From NCBI RefSeq assembly GCF_001293125.1, contig NZ_CP009312.1, forward strand, positions 1,711,447 through 1,775,446: DNA of 64,000 nucleotides. Reading direction: 5' to 3'. Every line of letters begins with the position of its first letter. Position 1 is the first letter of the stretch. The position numbers and the translations under genes are program-made. Below are positions 35,823 to 47,700 of the stretch, in pieces. Below the pieces are notes generated by a model. That model was not told where the DNA came from. It worked only from the letters and a program-made list of their open reading frames with translations, and did no database searches. This DNA comes from Lawsonella clevelandensis. Lineage in GTDB: Bacteria > Actinomycetota > Actinomycetes > Mycobacteriales > Mycobacteriaceae.

Positions 35823-38800
35823 ATGAGCACTGATTCTCAGAAAACCACGACCGGCGTAGGCGCCACCTATCCCAAGGTCGATATGACCCAGGGTCGAGGC
35901 ACCTCCAGCCCCTCCTTCCCGGAACTCGAGCAGCAGGTTCTGAAGTACTGGGAAGACAACAACACCTTCAAAACCTCCATCGCACAGCGTGAAGGCGCCG
36001 AAGAATATGTCTTCTACGATGGTCCTCCCTTCGCTAACGGCCTTCCGCACTACGGCCATCTCCTCACCGGCTACGTAAAAGACATCGTGCCCCGTTTCCG
36101 CACCATGGCTGGCTACAAAGTGGACCGTCGTTTCGGCTGGGACACCCATGGGCTGCCTGCCGAGCTGGAAGCGGAAAAGCAGCTGGGAATCAAGAATCGC
36201 GCCGAGATCGACGACATGGGGCTTGCCGAGTTCAACGCCTACTGCAAGAAGTCCGTTCTGCAATACACCCAAGAATGGAAAGACTACGTCACACGCCAAG
36301 GGCGCTGGGTCGATTTTGAGAACGACTATAAGACCCTCGACCTCGGCTACATGGAGTCCGTCCTGTGGGCATTCAAGACCCTCTACGATAAGGGACTCAT
36401 TTACAAGGGCTTCCGAGTGCTGCCCTACTCATGGGCAGAGCACACTCCGCTATCCAACCAGGAAACCCACCTGGATGACGCCTACAAGATGCGTCAAGAT
36501 CCGGCTATCACGATCACCATGCCGCTGTGTGTCCCAGCGGACCATGAACTCGCCGGAACCCCCTTTAACGGTGCGGCAGCCATCATTTGGACCACCACTC
36601 CCTGGACCCTGCCCTCAAACCTCGCAATTGCTGTGCACCCCAACGAATCCTATGTAGTGGTAGAGGTAGCGGGGGAGAAGGCCCCCGCGGCTCTAGTTGG
36701 GATGCGCGTCGTCCTCGCCGAAGCTCGGCTGTCTGCCTACGCCCGCGAACTCGGCAAAAAGCCGGAGGTGCTGGCACGGGTGACAGGCCGCGAGCTTGCC
36801 GGTCTGCACTACACTCCTGCCTTCGACTACTTTGCCGACAACGAGAATTCGTTCCAGATCCTCCCGGCTGACTATGTGACCATGGATTCCGGTACGGGTG
36901 TCGTTCACCAAGCTCCCGCCTTTGGTGAAGACGATATGGCTACCTGCAACGCTTTCGGCATCTCCCCGGTGATACCCGTTGATATGGACGGTAAGTTCAC
37001 TGCTGACGTGCCGGACTATGAAGGGCTGCTGGTCTTCGATGCTAACCCGCGGGTCATCAAGGATCTGAAAGCTGCTGGCCGGCTATTCCGGCAGGAAACC
37101 ATCGACCATTCCTATCCACACTCGTGGCGCTCAGGTGAACCTCTCATCTACATGGCACTACCCAGCTGGTTCGTTGCCGTTACCAAGTTCCGGGAGCGCA
37201 TGGTTGAACTTAACCATGCGGAGATCAACTGGATCCCCAGCCATATTCGTGACGGGCAGTTCGGTAAGTGGCTCTCCAATGCCCGCGACTGGAACATCAG
37301 CCGTAACCGCTACTGGGGTGCACCAATCCCTGTGTGGGAATCAGATGACCCTCGCTATCCTCGTACGGATGTCTATGGCTCTCTCGACGAGATCGAGCGG
37401 GACTTTGGTGTCCGCCCCACCAACCTCCACCGCCCCGAAATCGACCAGCTGGTTCGCCCCAACCCGGATGACCCCACTGGTCAATCCATGATGCGTCGCG
37501 TTCCTGAGGTTCTCGACTGCTGGTTTGAATCCGGTTCCATGCCGTACGCACAGGTACACTACCCCTTCGAGAACAAAGAGTGGTTCGAGTCCCACTACCC
37601 GGGCGATTTCATCGTCGAGTACATTGGTCAGACGCGTGGCTGGTTCTACACGCTGCATGTTCTCGCTACCGCTCTCTTTGACAATCCCTCGTTCAAGACT
37701 GTGGTCGCCCATGGCATCGTTCTCGGCAATGACGGCCTCAAAATGTCCAAGTCGAAGGGGAACTACCCGAACGTTAACGAAGTGTTCGACCGCGATGGGT
37801 CTGACGCTATGCGCTGGTTCCTTATGTCCTCCCCAATTCTGCGTGGTGGCAACCTCATAGTGACCGAGCAAGGCATTCGTGACGGGGTTCGGCAGGCGCT
37901 GCTCCCGCTGTGGAACGCCTATAGTTTCTTCCAGATGTATGCTTCCGAAGAGGCTACTTTCCGTACTGACAGCAGCAATGTGCTGGACCGCTACATTCTT
38001 GCGAAGCTGGCGGAGACCCGGGACACCCTCACTGAGCAGATGATGAATACGGACATCGCCAACGCGTGCGAGACCCTTCGCCTCTTCATTGATGCACTCA
38101 CCAACTGGTATGTGCGTCGTTCCCGCACTCGCTTCTGGGAGGGGGAACAGTCTAGCCAGGATGCCAAGCACGCGTTCGATACTCTCTACACTGTGCTCGA
38201 GGTAACGTGCCGTCTGGCTGCACCGCTGCTGCCGTTTGCTACGGAAGTCATGTGGCGTGGTCTCACCGGTGGCGAGTCAGTGCACCTCACCGACTGGCCG
38301 AAGGCAGATCTACTACCGCACGATACAGAGCTGGTGGACGCCATGGATCGTGTGCGTCTGGTGTGCTCAACGATTTCCTCTATCCGTAAGGCCCATAAAC
38401 TCCGTGTGCGCCTCCCGCTGCTGTCTGCCACCGTGGCGATCCCGCATGTGGACGCGCTAGCCCCGTTCACAGACATCATTGCCGAGGAAATGAACCTGCG
38501 TGAGGTGAAACTTAGTGAGGATGTCGCCGCCTATGGCGGATTCCAGCTGCAGGTCAATGCAAAAGTGGCTGCACCGCGACTGCGTGGAGATGTACAGAAA
38601 GCCATTAAAGCGGCGAAAACTGGGGATTACCAGGTGCACGCTGACGGCACCGCTACTGTTGGCGGCATCGAACTCTTTGACACCGAGTACACCCAACGTC
38701 TCGTCGCACAGGATCCCGAGTCTACGGCAGCCCTGCCCGGTGGTGCAGGACTCGTCATCCTCGATATGACACTCAATGATGACCTCGAGTCCGAAGGCTG

Positions 38801-39041
38801 GGCCAAGGACCGAATCCGTGAGATCCAGGATGGTCGACGTGCCGCTGGCCTCGACATCTCTGACCGCATCAGCTTGACTCTGGGAGTCCCCAGTAAACTA
38901 CAAGCATGGGCAGAGCGACACCGTGACCTCATCGCCGGTGAAGTACTCGCCACAGAGCTGATGCTCACCAGCCCGGACAAGGGTGGAGAACTCGACCTGG
39001 GTGATGGCGTGACTGGTGCTCTGCACAAGGTCGCCGACTAG
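35823..39041 (+). CDS. ileS: Isoleucyl-tRNA synthetase (eukaryotic-like type 2)
   Basis: Class I aminoacyl-tRNA synthetase of 1072 aa. The HIGH motif is HYGH (76-79) in [16 protein letters not shown], and KMSKS is at 640-644. The editing domain includes [12 protein letters not shown], and the C-terminal anticodon-binding region is [16 protein letters not shown]. Length and motif context match the type 2 IleRS of mycobacteria, a class linked with low mupirocin sensitivity. GAGGAG 10 nt upstream is under T-box control. A strong terminator follows. Confidence 0.97.
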   Translation: MSTDSQKTTTGVGATYPKVDMTQGRGTSSPSFPELEQQVLKYWEDNNTFKTSIAQREGAEEYVFYDGPPFANGLPHYGHLLTGYVKDIVPRFRTMAGYKVDRRFGWDTHGLPAELEAEKQLGIKNRAEIDDMGLAEFNAYCKKSVLQYTQEWKDYVTRQGRWVDFENDYKTLDLGYMESVLWAFKTLYDKGLIYKGFRVLPYSWAEHTPLSNQETHLDDAYKMRQDPAITITMPLCVPADHELAGTPFNGAAAIIWTTTPWTLPSNLAIAVHPNESYVVVEVAGEKAPAALVGMRVVLAEARLSAYARELGKKPEVLARVTGRELAGLHYTPAFDYFADNENSFQILPADYVTMDSGTGVVHQAPAFGEDDMATCNAFGISPVIPVDMDGKFTADVPDYEGLLVFDANPRVIKDLKAAGRLFRQETIDHSYPHSWRSGEPLIYMALPSWFVAVTKFRERMVELNHAEINWIPSHIRDGQFGKWLSNARDWNISRNRYWGAPIPVWESDDPRYPRTDVYGSLDEIERDFGVRPTNLHRPEIDQLVRPNPDDPTGQSMMRRVPEVLDCWFESGSMPYAQVHYPFENKEWFESHYPGDFIVEYIGQTRGWFYTLHVLATALFDNPSFKTVVAHGIVLGNDGLKMSKSKGNYPNVNEVFDRDGSDAMRWFLMSSPILRGGNLIVTEQGIRDGVRQALLPLWNAYSFFQMYASEEATFRTDSSNVLDRYILAKLAETRDTLTEQMMNTDIANACETLRLFIDALTNWYVRRSRTRFWEGEQSSQDAKHAFDTLYTVLEVTCRLAAPLLPFATEVMWRGLTGGESVHLTDWPKADLLPHDTELVDAMDRVRLVCSTISSIRKAHKLRVRLPLLSATVAIPHVDALAPFTDIIAEEMNLREVKLSEDVAAYGGFQLQVNAKVAAPRLRGDVQKAIKAAKTGDYQVHADGTATVGGIELFDTEYTQRLVAQDPESTAALPGGAGLVILDMTLNDDLESEGWAKDRIREIQDGRRAAGLDISDRISLTLGVPSKLQAWAERHRDLIAGEVLATELMLTSPDKGGELDLGDGVTGALHKVAD

Positions 39042-39066
39042 CCAGAAGTCCCTCCGTCGACATATC

Positions 39067-39110
39067 AAAGGGCCCCTCCCGGCGCTCCATGAGCAGGGGA
39101 GGGGCCCTTT
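39067..39110 (+). terminator. Bidirectional terminator
   Basis: A perfect 14-bp stem (39067-39080 with 39097-39110), flanked by A and T runs, lies between convergent ileS and the HdeD-like gene. Confidence 0.92.
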
Positions 39111-39150
39111 GTGTCCCATCACTAGCCAGGTGAAACCTGGGTGGTTGACA

Positions 39151-39726
39151 CTAACGGCCTATCAGAGACACGTTTTCGCCATTCTTAGCCAGCGTTTGGC
39201 GAATGACCAGAGCAGACACCAGCATGGTGATGCCCAGCGCAATTGCCAGTACTCCCAGGGCCCAGGCAATGCCGATGAGGGACGTGAAGGGCGAGATGAG
39301 GAGCAGCAGACCGATGATGATCTGGGCAATACCGCTGACAATCACCGGCCAGCCCACACCAGCGACGGCAGAGATGCTGCCAGCACCAATGTTGCCAATG
39401 CCAGAAATTAGTGCGACCAGACCAAAGATGAGAGCCAGTACCACGCTGAACGTGTCGGGGTTCACCGCTGCAGCGATACCGATGGCAAGGCCAACTACGC
39501 CAAAGAACACGCCAACACCCCAGACGGGGGACACTCCCTTCGTTGCGAAGGACAAGGCGATAATAGCGAGCGCGCCGATGATAATGCCGACGGCACAGGT
39601 GATGGTGACCACCTTCACGGTGCCACCCGGCCACGCCACGGCGACAATACCGATAAGGAGGGCAAGCACGCCCACAACGAGCCATGCACGCCAGAGAGCA
39701 CGGGCCGCCTTTTCAATGAATTCCAT
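39151..39726 (-). CDS. HdeD/DUF308-family membrane protein
   Basis: A 191-aa protein with six closely spaced hydrophobic helices, each rich in Gly, Ala, Ile and Val (for example LVVGVLALLIGIVAVAWPG and AQIIIGLLLLISPFTSLIGIAWALGVLAIALGI). This repeated-helix pattern fits the DUF308/HdeD family of acid-resistance membrane proteins. TTGGAG precedes the ATG by about 7 nt. Function in this organism is unknown. Confidence 0.78.
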   Translation of the reverse strand: MEFIEKAARALWRAWLVVGVLALLIGIVAVAWPGGTVKVVTITCAVGIIIGALAIIALSFATKGVSPVWGVGVFFGVVGLAIGIAAAVNPDTFSVVLALIFGLVALISGIGNIGAGSISAVAGVGWPVIVSGIAQIIIGLLLLISPFTSLIGIAWALGVLAIALGITMLVSALVIRQTLAKNGENVSLIGR

Positions 39727-39863
39727 TTTTTCTCCAAGCTAGGGCGACTGAGGGGATAGAAAGAGCGCCCACTATCTTCACTTTCCAGCATAACGGCAGG
39801 TTGGTGTAATTTCCGGAAATGCCTGGGGCGACCTCCGCTTCTCTCTGACAGCTGCCAATGCCT

Positions 39864-39869
39864 TAGACT
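39864..39869 (+). promoter_or_regulatory. Candidate -10 (TAGACT) for leaderless dinB
   Basis: TAGACT ends 6 nt before the GTG at 39876; no Shine-Dalgarno precedes that GTG. Confidence 0.4.
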
Positions 39870-39875
39870 GGCAGC

Positions 39876-41330
39876 GTGAGCAGCGCATATCCTTTGACCG
39901 ACCATGATCTGGCCAACCGCCAGTATCGGTGGGTACTGCACTGTGATATGGATGCCTTCTTCAGCTCTGTCGAGCAGCTCACCCGCCCGACGCTGCGAGG
40001 ACGCCCCGTGTTGGTCGGGGGACGGTCGGAGCGAGGTGTCGTCGCGGGAGCCTCCTATGAAGCACGAGCTCTAGGTTGTCATTCTGCAATGCCCATGCAC
40101 TAGGCGGCCCGGCTGATCGAACCGCGGGGCGTCGTCGTCCCCACGCGTGGTGTGGTGTACCGCACCGTTAGCCACCGCATCTTCCGACTCCTGCAAAACT
40201 ACGTGCCAGTGATTGAGCAGCTGTCCGTCGACGAGGCCTTTCTCGAACCGGCAGAGCTACGCGATTGTACGGGCTACGAGGTGCTGGAGTATTGCGAGAT
40301 GCTCCAGAAGATCGTGCGCGAAGAGATCGGACTGAGCCTCTCATTTGGCGCAGGGGTGGGGAAGCAGTACGCAAAAATCGGATCTGGGATGGCCAAACCA
40401 GATGGTGTTCAGCTCATCCCCGCATCTCGCATGCACCAGATCCTCCGTCCCCTCTCCGTCCGTGCGTTATGGGGAGTGGGACCTGTCAGTGAAGCGAAGC
40501 TCCGACACGAGGACATCCTCACTATCGGGGATCTTGCTGACCTCCCGGAACGGGATGCCACTGCTCTCCTCGGTTCAGCAGTAGGGCGCCAACTACAGGC
40601 ATTAGCGCGCGGGTTCGACAACCGCCCCGTCCACGAGCGTGCGATCGCCAAGCAAATCAGTTCAGAATCCACTTACCGCACCGACATCACAGACAAAGCC
40701 GGGATTATGGCAGCAATTGACGATAACGGGGATGATGCCCACCGCCGTCTCCTCCACGATGGACGGGCCGCACGAACCGTGACCGTCAAACAAAAACTCG
40801 TCAACATGACCATTGTCTCCCGCTCCGCCACCTTGCCCTACGCCACCACCGATCTGCGAACTCTCCTAACACTCGCCCACCGCCTTGCCCTAGACCCACA
40901 GCAGGTGGGGGCTTGCCGATTGGTAGGGGTCAGCCTTTCTGGGCTCACCAGCATTCAACAGGAATCCCTGTTTCCCGAACTTGACTGGGAAGTTCGGATC
41001 GAGGAAGAACGGGATGACGGCGCACTAGCCTCCTCCGCTTTCCTCCCTGGTTCCACGGGGCAAGGCGTGTATGGGTCAGAGCGCACCCTTCTCCATATGC
41101 CAGCCCGTCCCCGTTGGTCTGCCGGAATGGATGTTCTCCACCCTGAATACGGGTTCGGATGGGTACAGGGGGCTGGGCGAGGAAAAGTGACGGTCCGATT
41201 TGAGACGCGCACCACCGGTCCAGGCCGCGCCCGTACGTTCGCGGAAGAAACCGTCGACCTCACCCCTGCTGACCCACTCCTGTGCCTCGACTGGCCAGAG
41301 GAGGAACTCTACCGGCGTACCGAAGAGTGA
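39876..41330 (+). pseudogene. dinB: DNA polymerase IV (DinX type) interrupted by an in-frame amber codon
   Basis: Y-family translesion polymerase reading frame of 484 codons, broken at 40101-40103 by TAG. The upstream piece (75 aa) holds the first catalytic Asp ([13 protein letters not shown]) and ends SAMPMH. Reading continues in the same frame as AARLIEPRGVVVPTRG...VYRTVSHRIF, then the second catalytic motif SVDEAFLEP. Homologues usually have Gln after MPMH, so one CAG to TAG change would explain it. The rest, including the little-finger domain, is intact. Internal starts (such as GTG 40152) would lack the first catalytic Asp. Suppression or a sequencing error cannot be excluded. The 3' end overlaps ansA by 22 bp. 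Confidence 0.85.
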
Positions 41331-42373
41331 ACATTCGCACACTGTGCTGCCGCACGGAACACCTGCTCAATCTCCGCAGCCGCATAGCCTGCCTGCAGTA
41401 GTGCAAGCACCACCATTCGGCACTGTGGCGCCCGCAAGTAAGGGCAAAGGGGAATCTGAGCGGCAGCTAGATCGGCACCCCCGCCAGGGCAGCCATACAC
41501 AGCCTCCACTTTCCCCAACGGAACACGTGTCGTCACCACCACTGCCACCTCAGGATGGGCAGCCCGCAGCTGGCATAACGTCCGGGCCGCAGCGACCGGC
41601 AGATTACCGCTGCCCAACGCTTCCACGACGACCGCCCGCACAGGATTATCTGGTGATGGAGTAGCCGCAAATCGCAACAGAGAACCGTCATCCCCAAAAT
41701 CACTAGTCACAATTCGTACCAGCGGAGTGTCGGCAGCTAAAAGAGGTGTGGGGCGGAGTGGCAGCGTCACAGTGGGCAGAACTGGCATTTGCAGGCCAAT
41801 CTCGGGGCTAACGCTGGCAAATGCCTCCTGCTGGTCGGTGGCGATCTTCACAACACCCCATGCGGGCAACACGCGGCCAGCAAAGACAACATGTACTGCA
41901 GCTGCACTATCGTCTCGCAACACAAAGTGGAGCGCATCTGCCAGGTTCTGTGGCCCGTCCGGGTTGACGCTATCGGCGGGGAATGACGCCCCCGTCACAG
42001 CGAGTGGACATCGGTAGTCGCCAAGTGGACAGACCATCTGCAACCACAGCGCCATTGACTCCAGGGTGTCGGTTCCATGCACCACCACAATACCGCTAGC
42101 ACCGTTACGCAAAGCCGCTACCACAGCAGCCGTCACCGCATCGACATCAGCAGGCTGCAACTGTGAGGAATCTTTCTGGTAGATATCTACTACTTCTATC
42201 ACGGCATCGCTAAGTGCGTGGACAACGGGGTGATCGGCGGGCAACGCACGTAGCAGATCGTGGCCTCTTAAGGCAGGTCGAATCCCACTGGACGTACCAG
42301 TAGGGAGAGGGGTAGATGCTGTACTAGAGATGGTGCCACCCGTCGTTAACACCACAATGCGTGGAGTACTCAC
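41309..42373 (-). CDS. ansA: L-asparaginase (type I/II asparaginase family)
   Basis: Hydrolyses asparagine to aspartate and ammonia. The 354-aa protein has both catalytic Thr motifs: TTGGTISS (residues 10-17) and the VVHGTDTLE motif (about 98-106). No signal peptide is seen, so it is probably cytoplasmic. It starts with GTG at 42373, within a 15-bp palindrome (42371-42385). It lies between dinB and lspA as Rv1538c does. Its 3' end overlaps convergent dinB by 22 bp. Confidence 0.9.
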   Translation of the reverse strand: MSTPRIVVLTTGGTISSTASTPLPTGTSSGIRPALRGHDLLRALPADHPVVHALSDAVIEVVDIYQKDSSQLQPADVDAVTAAVVAALRNGASGIVVVHGTDTLESMALWLQMVCPLGDYRCPLAVTGASFPADSVNPDGPQNLADALHFVLRDDSAAAVHVVFAGRVLPAWGVVKIATDQQEAFASVSPEIGLQMPVLPTVTLPLRPTPLLAADTPLVRIVTSDFGDDGSLLRFAATPSPDNPVRAVVVEALGSGNLPVAAARTLCQLRAAHPEVAVVVTTRVPLGKVEAVYGCPGGGADLAAAQIPLCPYLRAPQCRMVVLALLQAGYAAAEIEQVFRAAAQCANVHSSVRR

Positions 42374-42510
42374 TCTTTAAGAGTGTGGGTTTTACGCAGA
42401 AAGGTCAATAGCGACCTGCCAGACAAGGAAAAATGGAGCTAAGCGGAGAGATCGTCGAAAAACGAGTAATGTGACTGTAGAACGTTACTTTGGATCACAG
42501 TGGGAGCCTC

Positions 42511-43008
42511 ATGACTGCACGACGCATCGGCGCGGCCCTCATCGCCGTTACCGCGGCGGTGTCGTTAACCGCGTGCACCACCTCCGTACCGCCCGAGGTA
42601 CAAGCGAGCCGTAGCGCCGCGATGAGCTCCCTCAAACGTCCCGCTATCCCCGAACCCACCCTCAAACAGCTGCAGGCTCTCCTGGACCGGGCACTCGACC
42701 CCAAGGTCCCTGTTGACAAGAAACTCGACACGGTACAAGGTGCAGAAAAATCTCCGGAGCTTTTCAAAAAGATCACCCAGGCCAAGCAAGAATCGAAGGC
42801 GACCATTACGTTGTCTGGCCAGATCATCCCAGTCGACCCCACTACCCGCACTGTACATGTGGAAATGGCCATCCCCGGTCAACCTGCCCAGGGCAGCGAG
42901 GTAAAGTTCGTCTACAACAAGAAGAAGTGGAAGGTCTCCAAGTCCTACGTCTGCAACACCATCTCGCTCCTTATGCCGGATAGTGTTCCCGCAGTGTGCT
43001 CGACGTAG
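42511..43008 (+). CDS. Secreted lipoprotein, MTB12-like
   Basis: A 165-aa lipoprotein. The signal peptide ends in the lipobox SLTAC (Cys at about residue 22). The mature part (PAIPEPTLKQLQALLDRALDP...PVDKKLDTVQGAEKSPELFKK...KVSKSYVCNTISLL) resembles the C-terminal domain of the low-molecular-weight antigen MTB12 family. GGGAG precedes the ATG at 42511. Role unknown. Standing just upstream of lspA, whose product processes such lipoproteins, may be chance. Confidence 0.65.
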   Translation: MTARRIGAALIAVTAAVSLTACTTSVPPEVQASRSAAMSSLKRPAIPEPTLKQLQALLDRALDPKVPVDKKLDTVQGAEKSPELFKKITQAKQESKATITLSGQIIPVDPTTRTVHVEMAIPGQPAQGSEVKFVYNKKKWKVSKSYVCNTISLLMPDSVPAVCST

Positions 43009-43046
43009 CCCCATTACCCCCACCACCACTCTCACCTCAGGAGAAC

Positions 43047-43643
43047 GTGCCAAGAGTGCCCACCTCACAGAAGAAGCAGCCGCTCCCACACCTGCCTGCT
43101 GATGTCACCGCGCGCCGGGCTGCAGCTAAGCGGCGCAGTCTCTTCTTCGCCCTCGCCGGCATTATCCTCGTGGCCGACTACCTGACGAAAGCATGGGTGG
43201 TTGCGACCATTCCGGTGGGAGAAACCCACACCTCGTGGGGTATCCTGCACATCACTCATGTTCTCAACTCTGGTGCCGCTTTCAGTCTCGGGGAGAAATT
43301 CACTGTGGCTATCACGATCATCAGCATGATGATTATCTCTGCGGTAGCCTCTGCTCTCTGGCGCGCTACCAACGCTGCATGGGCAACCGGACTTGCTCTT
43401 ATTCTGGGAGGGGCATTCGGCAACCTCTACGATCGACTTTTCCGCCCACCCGCACCCTTCTCTGGGCATGTTGTGGATTTTATTTCTGTTGGTAAGTTCC
43501 CCGTCTTCAACATTGCCGACAGTGCTGTCACCATTGGCGTCATCATTGTCGTTATCTGCATTATCGGGGGGAAGAAACTCACCGGTGTGCCCCGTCAGGA
43601 TGGCTCTACAACCGATAACGCACAGGTGTCCGGGCATGAGTGA
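43047..43643 (+). CDS. lspA: Lipoprotein signal peptidase
   Basis: Membrane aspartic protease of 198 aa that cleaves prolipoprotein signal peptides after lipid attachment. After a basic Pro/Ala-rich N-terminus come four helices and the motifs [27 protein letters not shown], and the catalytic Asp pair in HVVDFIS and [11 protein letters not shown]. Start is uncertain: GTG 43047, with AGGAGA just upstream, is preferred, while GTG 43056 and 42996 are also in frame. The stop overlaps the next start by 8 bp. Confidence 0.93.
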   Translation: MPRVPTSQKKQPLPHLPADVTARRAAAKRRSLFFALAGIILVADYLTKAWVVATIPVGETHTSWGILHITHVLNSGAAFSLGEKFTVAITIISMMIISAVASALWRATNAAWATGLALILGGAFGNLYDRLFRPPAPFSGHVVDFISVGKFPVFNIADSAVTIGVIIVVICIIGGKKLTGVPRQDGSTTDNAQVSGHE

Positions 43644-44562
43644 CTATCGTGCAATGCCAGTACCTAACGGCCTCGTAGGGATACGTGCTGATGTCGCACT
43701 TTCTCGTCTCTTGGGTGTCTCGCGCAGTGCGGCCGCTACACTCGCTGAAGAAGGGAACGTCACCCTCGACGGGAGCACAATCGGAAAGTCTTTCAAAATG
43801 GTGGAAGGCTTCCTCGAAGTCACTCTGCCGGATCCCCCTCAACCTCTCACTGTCGTCGCGGAGCCTGTCCCCGGTATGCATGTGCTGTATGCCGACGACG
43901 ATATTGTCGTTGTGGACAAACCTGCTGGTGTCGCTGCACACCCCTCCGTCGGGTGGAGTGGGCCGACCGTCATTGGTGGTTTGGCGGCAGCTGGCTACCG
44001 CGTAACGGCCTCCGGCCCGCCGGAGCGAAAAGGGATCGTCCATCGCCTTGATGCCGGTACCTCCGGCGCTATGGTAGTTGCGACCTCAGAGCACGCCTAC
44101 ACCGTTCTCAAACAGGCCTTTCGCGACCGCACGGTTGAAAAGGCCTACCATGCCATCGTGCAAGGCTACCCGGATCCGCTCTCTGGTACTATCGATGCTC
44201 CCATCGGTCGACACAGCGGAAACGATTGGCGTTTCTGTGTACGGGCAGACGGCAAACCATCCATTACGCACTATGACACGCTGGAAGTGTTCCGCCGGGC
44301 GACCCTCCTTGACATCCATTTGGAAACGGGACGTACCCACCAAATCCGCGTCCACTTCTCGGCACTTCACCACCCCTGTGTGGGTGACCCTACTTATGGG
44401 GCCGACCCCACGCTCTCCGCAAAACTCGGTCTAGAGCGACAATGGTTGCATGCCAAGAAATTGGGGTTTACCCATCCGGCGGATGGCCGATGGGTCGAGT
44501 TTGAGAGCGACTACCCCGAGGATCTTGCCATCGCACTCGAATCGCTGCGCGCCGAGAGCTAA
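43636..44562 (+). CDS. RluA/RluD-family 23S rRNA pseudouridine synthase
   Basis: A 308-aa enzyme converting uridines to pseudouridine in large-subunit rRNA. An N-terminal S4 RNA-binding domain ([27 protein letters not shown]) is followed by [14 protein letters not shown] and the catalytic Asp motif [14 protein letters not shown], then GRTHQIRVH and GDPTYG. The start ATG 43636 lies in the end of lspA, as in the Rv1539/Rv1540 pair. RluD is the closest likely type. Confidence 0.93.
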   Translation: MSDYRAMPVPNGLVGIRADVALSRLLGVSRSAAATLAEEGNVTLDGSTIGKSFKMVEGFLEVTLPDPPQPLTVVAEPVPGMHVLYADDDIVVVDKPAGVAAHPSVGWSGPTVIGGLAAAGYRVTASGPPERKGIVHRLDAGTSGAMVVATSEHAYTVLKQAFRDRTVEKAYHAIVQGYPDPLSGTIDAPIGRHSGNDWRFCVRADGKPSITHYDTLEVFRRATLLDIHLETGRTHQIRVHFSALHHPCVGDPTYGADPTLSAKLGLERQWLHAKKLGFTHPADGRWVEFESDYPEDLAIALESLRAES

Positions 44563-44746
44563 CTGCCGACGTGGCCTGCTGGGCGCTGATGATGCTGCGA
44601 CAGTCTACTAGACTGAGCTACGGACGTTCACAGCAGCACGTCCGAATCACGTCTAACGTCGTTAAGCAGTCCCAGAAAACAGCTGCGCTGTTCAATATAT
44701 ACGCAGGACAGATTACTAAACCGATGATATCTAGGTAGGAGAGGAG
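44563..44746 (+). other. Intergenic region with two inverted repeats upstream of dnaE1
   Basis: A 7-bp palindrome (44601-44607 with 44609-44615) and a 6-bp inverted repeat (44621-44626 with 44639-44644) lie side by side, followed by an AT-rich segment (about 44693-44730) that may hold the dnaE1 promoter. A tRNA-like fragment here was rejected. Confidence 0.35.
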
Positions 44747-47700
44747 ATGGCAGTGGGCAACTCGTCATTCGTCCATCTCCATAACCACACCGAGTTCTCC
44801 ATGCTCGACGGAATGGCCAAGATCGATACGCTCATGGAGGAGTGCAATCGTCTCGGTATGCCCGCAGTGGGGATGACTGACCACGGCAATATGTACGGTG
44901 CCTCCGACTTCTACAAAGCCGCCACCGCCGCAGGCGTGAAACCCATTATTGGTATTGAAGCCTATATCGCACCCGGCTCCCGCTTTGACAAGACCCGCCA
45001 ACGATGGGGCGATCCCTCCCAACGCGGTGACGATGTTTCGGGCTCGGGCGCGTACACCCACATGACGTTGTGGGCAGAAAATGAGGAAGGCCTGCGGAAC
45101 CTCTTCCGTCTCTCGTCCCTCGCTTCCTATGAAGGCCAACTCGGCAAATGGCCCCGTATGGACGCGGAACTTATTGCCCAATACGCGAGTGGCGTTATCG
45201 CCTCCTCCGGCTGCCCTTCTGGGGAAATCCAAACTCGTCTGCGGCTGGGCCAGGTGAAGGAAGCCTATGAGTCAGCAGAAAAATGGCAGAGTATCTTCGG
45301 GAAGGAGAATTTCCTTCTCGAATTAATGGATCACGGTATCGACATTGAGCGACGGATCCGTGAAGACCTCCTGAAACTGGGCCAGGACATGGGCATGCGG
45401 CCCGTCATCACCAACGACTGCCATTACGTCACCCAAGACCAAGCCCGGGCACACGAAGCCATGCTCTGTGTACAGACGGGGAAGACGCTGTCGGACCCCA
45501 CCCGCTTCAAATTCGATGGGGACGGTTATTACCTCATTCCGCCGGAAGAGATTCGGGCACGCTGGGATAAAGAAGTGCCGGGGGCCTGCGACACCACTCT
45601 GTGGATCGCCGACCGTGTCGAGGACTACTCGAACGTGTGGAAATACCACAACCGTATGCCGAGCTTTGATACGCCGACAGGACATGACGCGGAGTCCTGG
45701 CTCCGCCACGAAGTACATAGGGGTCTCGAGTGGCGTTTCCCCAACGGAGTTGCCCAAGAGTACATCGAACGTGCTAATTACGAGATTGACGTCATTGTCC
45801 AGAAGGGTTACCCCACATACTTTCTGGTAGTGGCAGACCTCGTCACTCATGCCCGTGAACTCGGGATTAAAGTGGGGCCAGGCCGTGGCTCAGCAGCTGG
45901 TGCACTGATCGCCTACGCCCTGGGTATTACCAACATTGACCCAGTCGAGCACGGTCTGCTCTTCGAACGCTTCCTCAACCCCGAACGTCCGTCCGCACCC
46001 GATATTGATATGGACTTCGATGACCGGCGGCGCGGCGAGATGATTCGCTACGCTTCTGACCGGTGGGGGGCAGACAAAGTTGCTCAAGTTATCACCTTCG
46101 GCACCATTAAAACGAAGGCTGCCATTAAAGACTCCGCCCGTGTGCAGTTCGGGCAGCCCGGATATGCTATCGCCGATCGGATGACGAAGGCCCTGCCACC
46201 GGCACAAGGAGCGAAAGATATTCCGCTCTCCGGCATTATGGATCCGGAGCACCCTCGCTACGGGGAAGCTGCGGAGATCCGTAGCCTCATCGAAACGGAC
46301 CCTGACGTTCGCCGCATCTACGAGACCGCCCGCGGACTGGAAGGAATGGTACGGCAGGCAGGTGTGCATGCGTGTGCCGTTATTATGTCCAGTGAGCCGC
46401 TCCTGGAGTGTATCCCGATGTGGAAGCGAGCACAGGATGGCGCTCTCATCACCGGATGGGATTACCCATCGTGTGAAGCCATTGGGCTGTTGAAGATGGA
46501 TTTCCTCGGGCTCCGCAACCTTACCGTCATTGGGGATGCCCTTGAGAATATTAAGCGGAATCGCAACGGGGAAGAGGTCGATCTCGATCGACTCGAACTA
46601 ACTGACGACAAATCCTATGAGCTGCTCCGCCGTGGCGACACCCTTGGGGTCTTCCAGCTTGACGGTGGGGGCATGCGGGAACTGCTCAAAAAGATGGAGC
46701 CCACCGGGTTCAATGACATTGTGGCTTCGTTGGCTCTCTATCGCCCTGGCCCTATGGGCGTAGGTGCCCACTGGGCTTACGCAGATCGCAAGAATGGGCG
46801 TACCCCAGTTGAGCCTATCTCCCCCGAACTTGATGAGCCTCTGAAAGATATTCTGGCGGAAACCTACGGTCTCATCGTCTACCAAGAGCAGATCATGCAG
46901 ATCGCTCAGAAGGTGGCAGGCTACTCCCTTGGCCAAGCAGATCTTCTTCGACGCGCCATGGGTAAAAAGAAGCCGGAAGTGCTGGCGAAAGAATTTGATA
47001 ATTTCCAGGCTGGCATGCGGGAGCGGAAGTACTCCGATGAGGCCATCAAGGTGCTCTGGGAGACCATTCTTCCGTTCGCCGGATATGCGTTTAATAAGTC
47101 CCACGCAGCCGGTTACGGGCTAGTGAGCTACTGGACGGCATACCTGAAAGCCAACTACCCAGCTGAGTACATGGCCGCGCTCTTGACCTCTGTTGGCGAT
47201 GACAAGGATAAGACTGCACTCTATCTGTCTGATTGCCGGCGCATGGGCATTCGCGTACTACAACCCGATGTGAACGAGTCGATCTGGAACTTCGCCCCGG
47301 TAGGCCAGGATATTCGTTTTGGCCTAGGAGCCGTTCGTAACGTTGGCGAGCAGGCAGTCGAAGAGATTGTGGAGGCCCGCCAGGAGCGGGGGGAATTCAC
47401 CAACTTTACTGATTATCTCGACAAGATTGGCCAAACAGCCTGTACGAAGAAAGTGACGGAGTCCCTCATCAAGGCGGGAGCCTTCGATTCGCTCGGGCAT
47501 TCCCGCAAGGGCCTCTACCTTGTGCACTCCGATGCCATTGACTCAGTGGTAGGGACGAAGAAGGCTGCCGCAGCCGGCCAGTTTGATCTCTTTGCCGGAT
47601 TTGGAGCCGATGCTGGCGATGCCGCTACGAGTGCGTTTGAAGTGCACGTCCCCGATGATGAATGGGATAAGAAGCATCGACTCGCACTCGAACGAGAAAT

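Noticed and set aside
40152-41330. Functional short DinB starting after the amber codon
   Set aside because: It would lack the first catalytic Asp motif and part of the palm, so it cannot be an active polymerase.
44601-44626. A tRNA-like 5' half on the minus strand (TAGCTCAGTCTAGTAGA)
   Set aside because: No T-arm, anticodon arm or matching acceptor stem can be formed; the likeness comes from a short palindrome.
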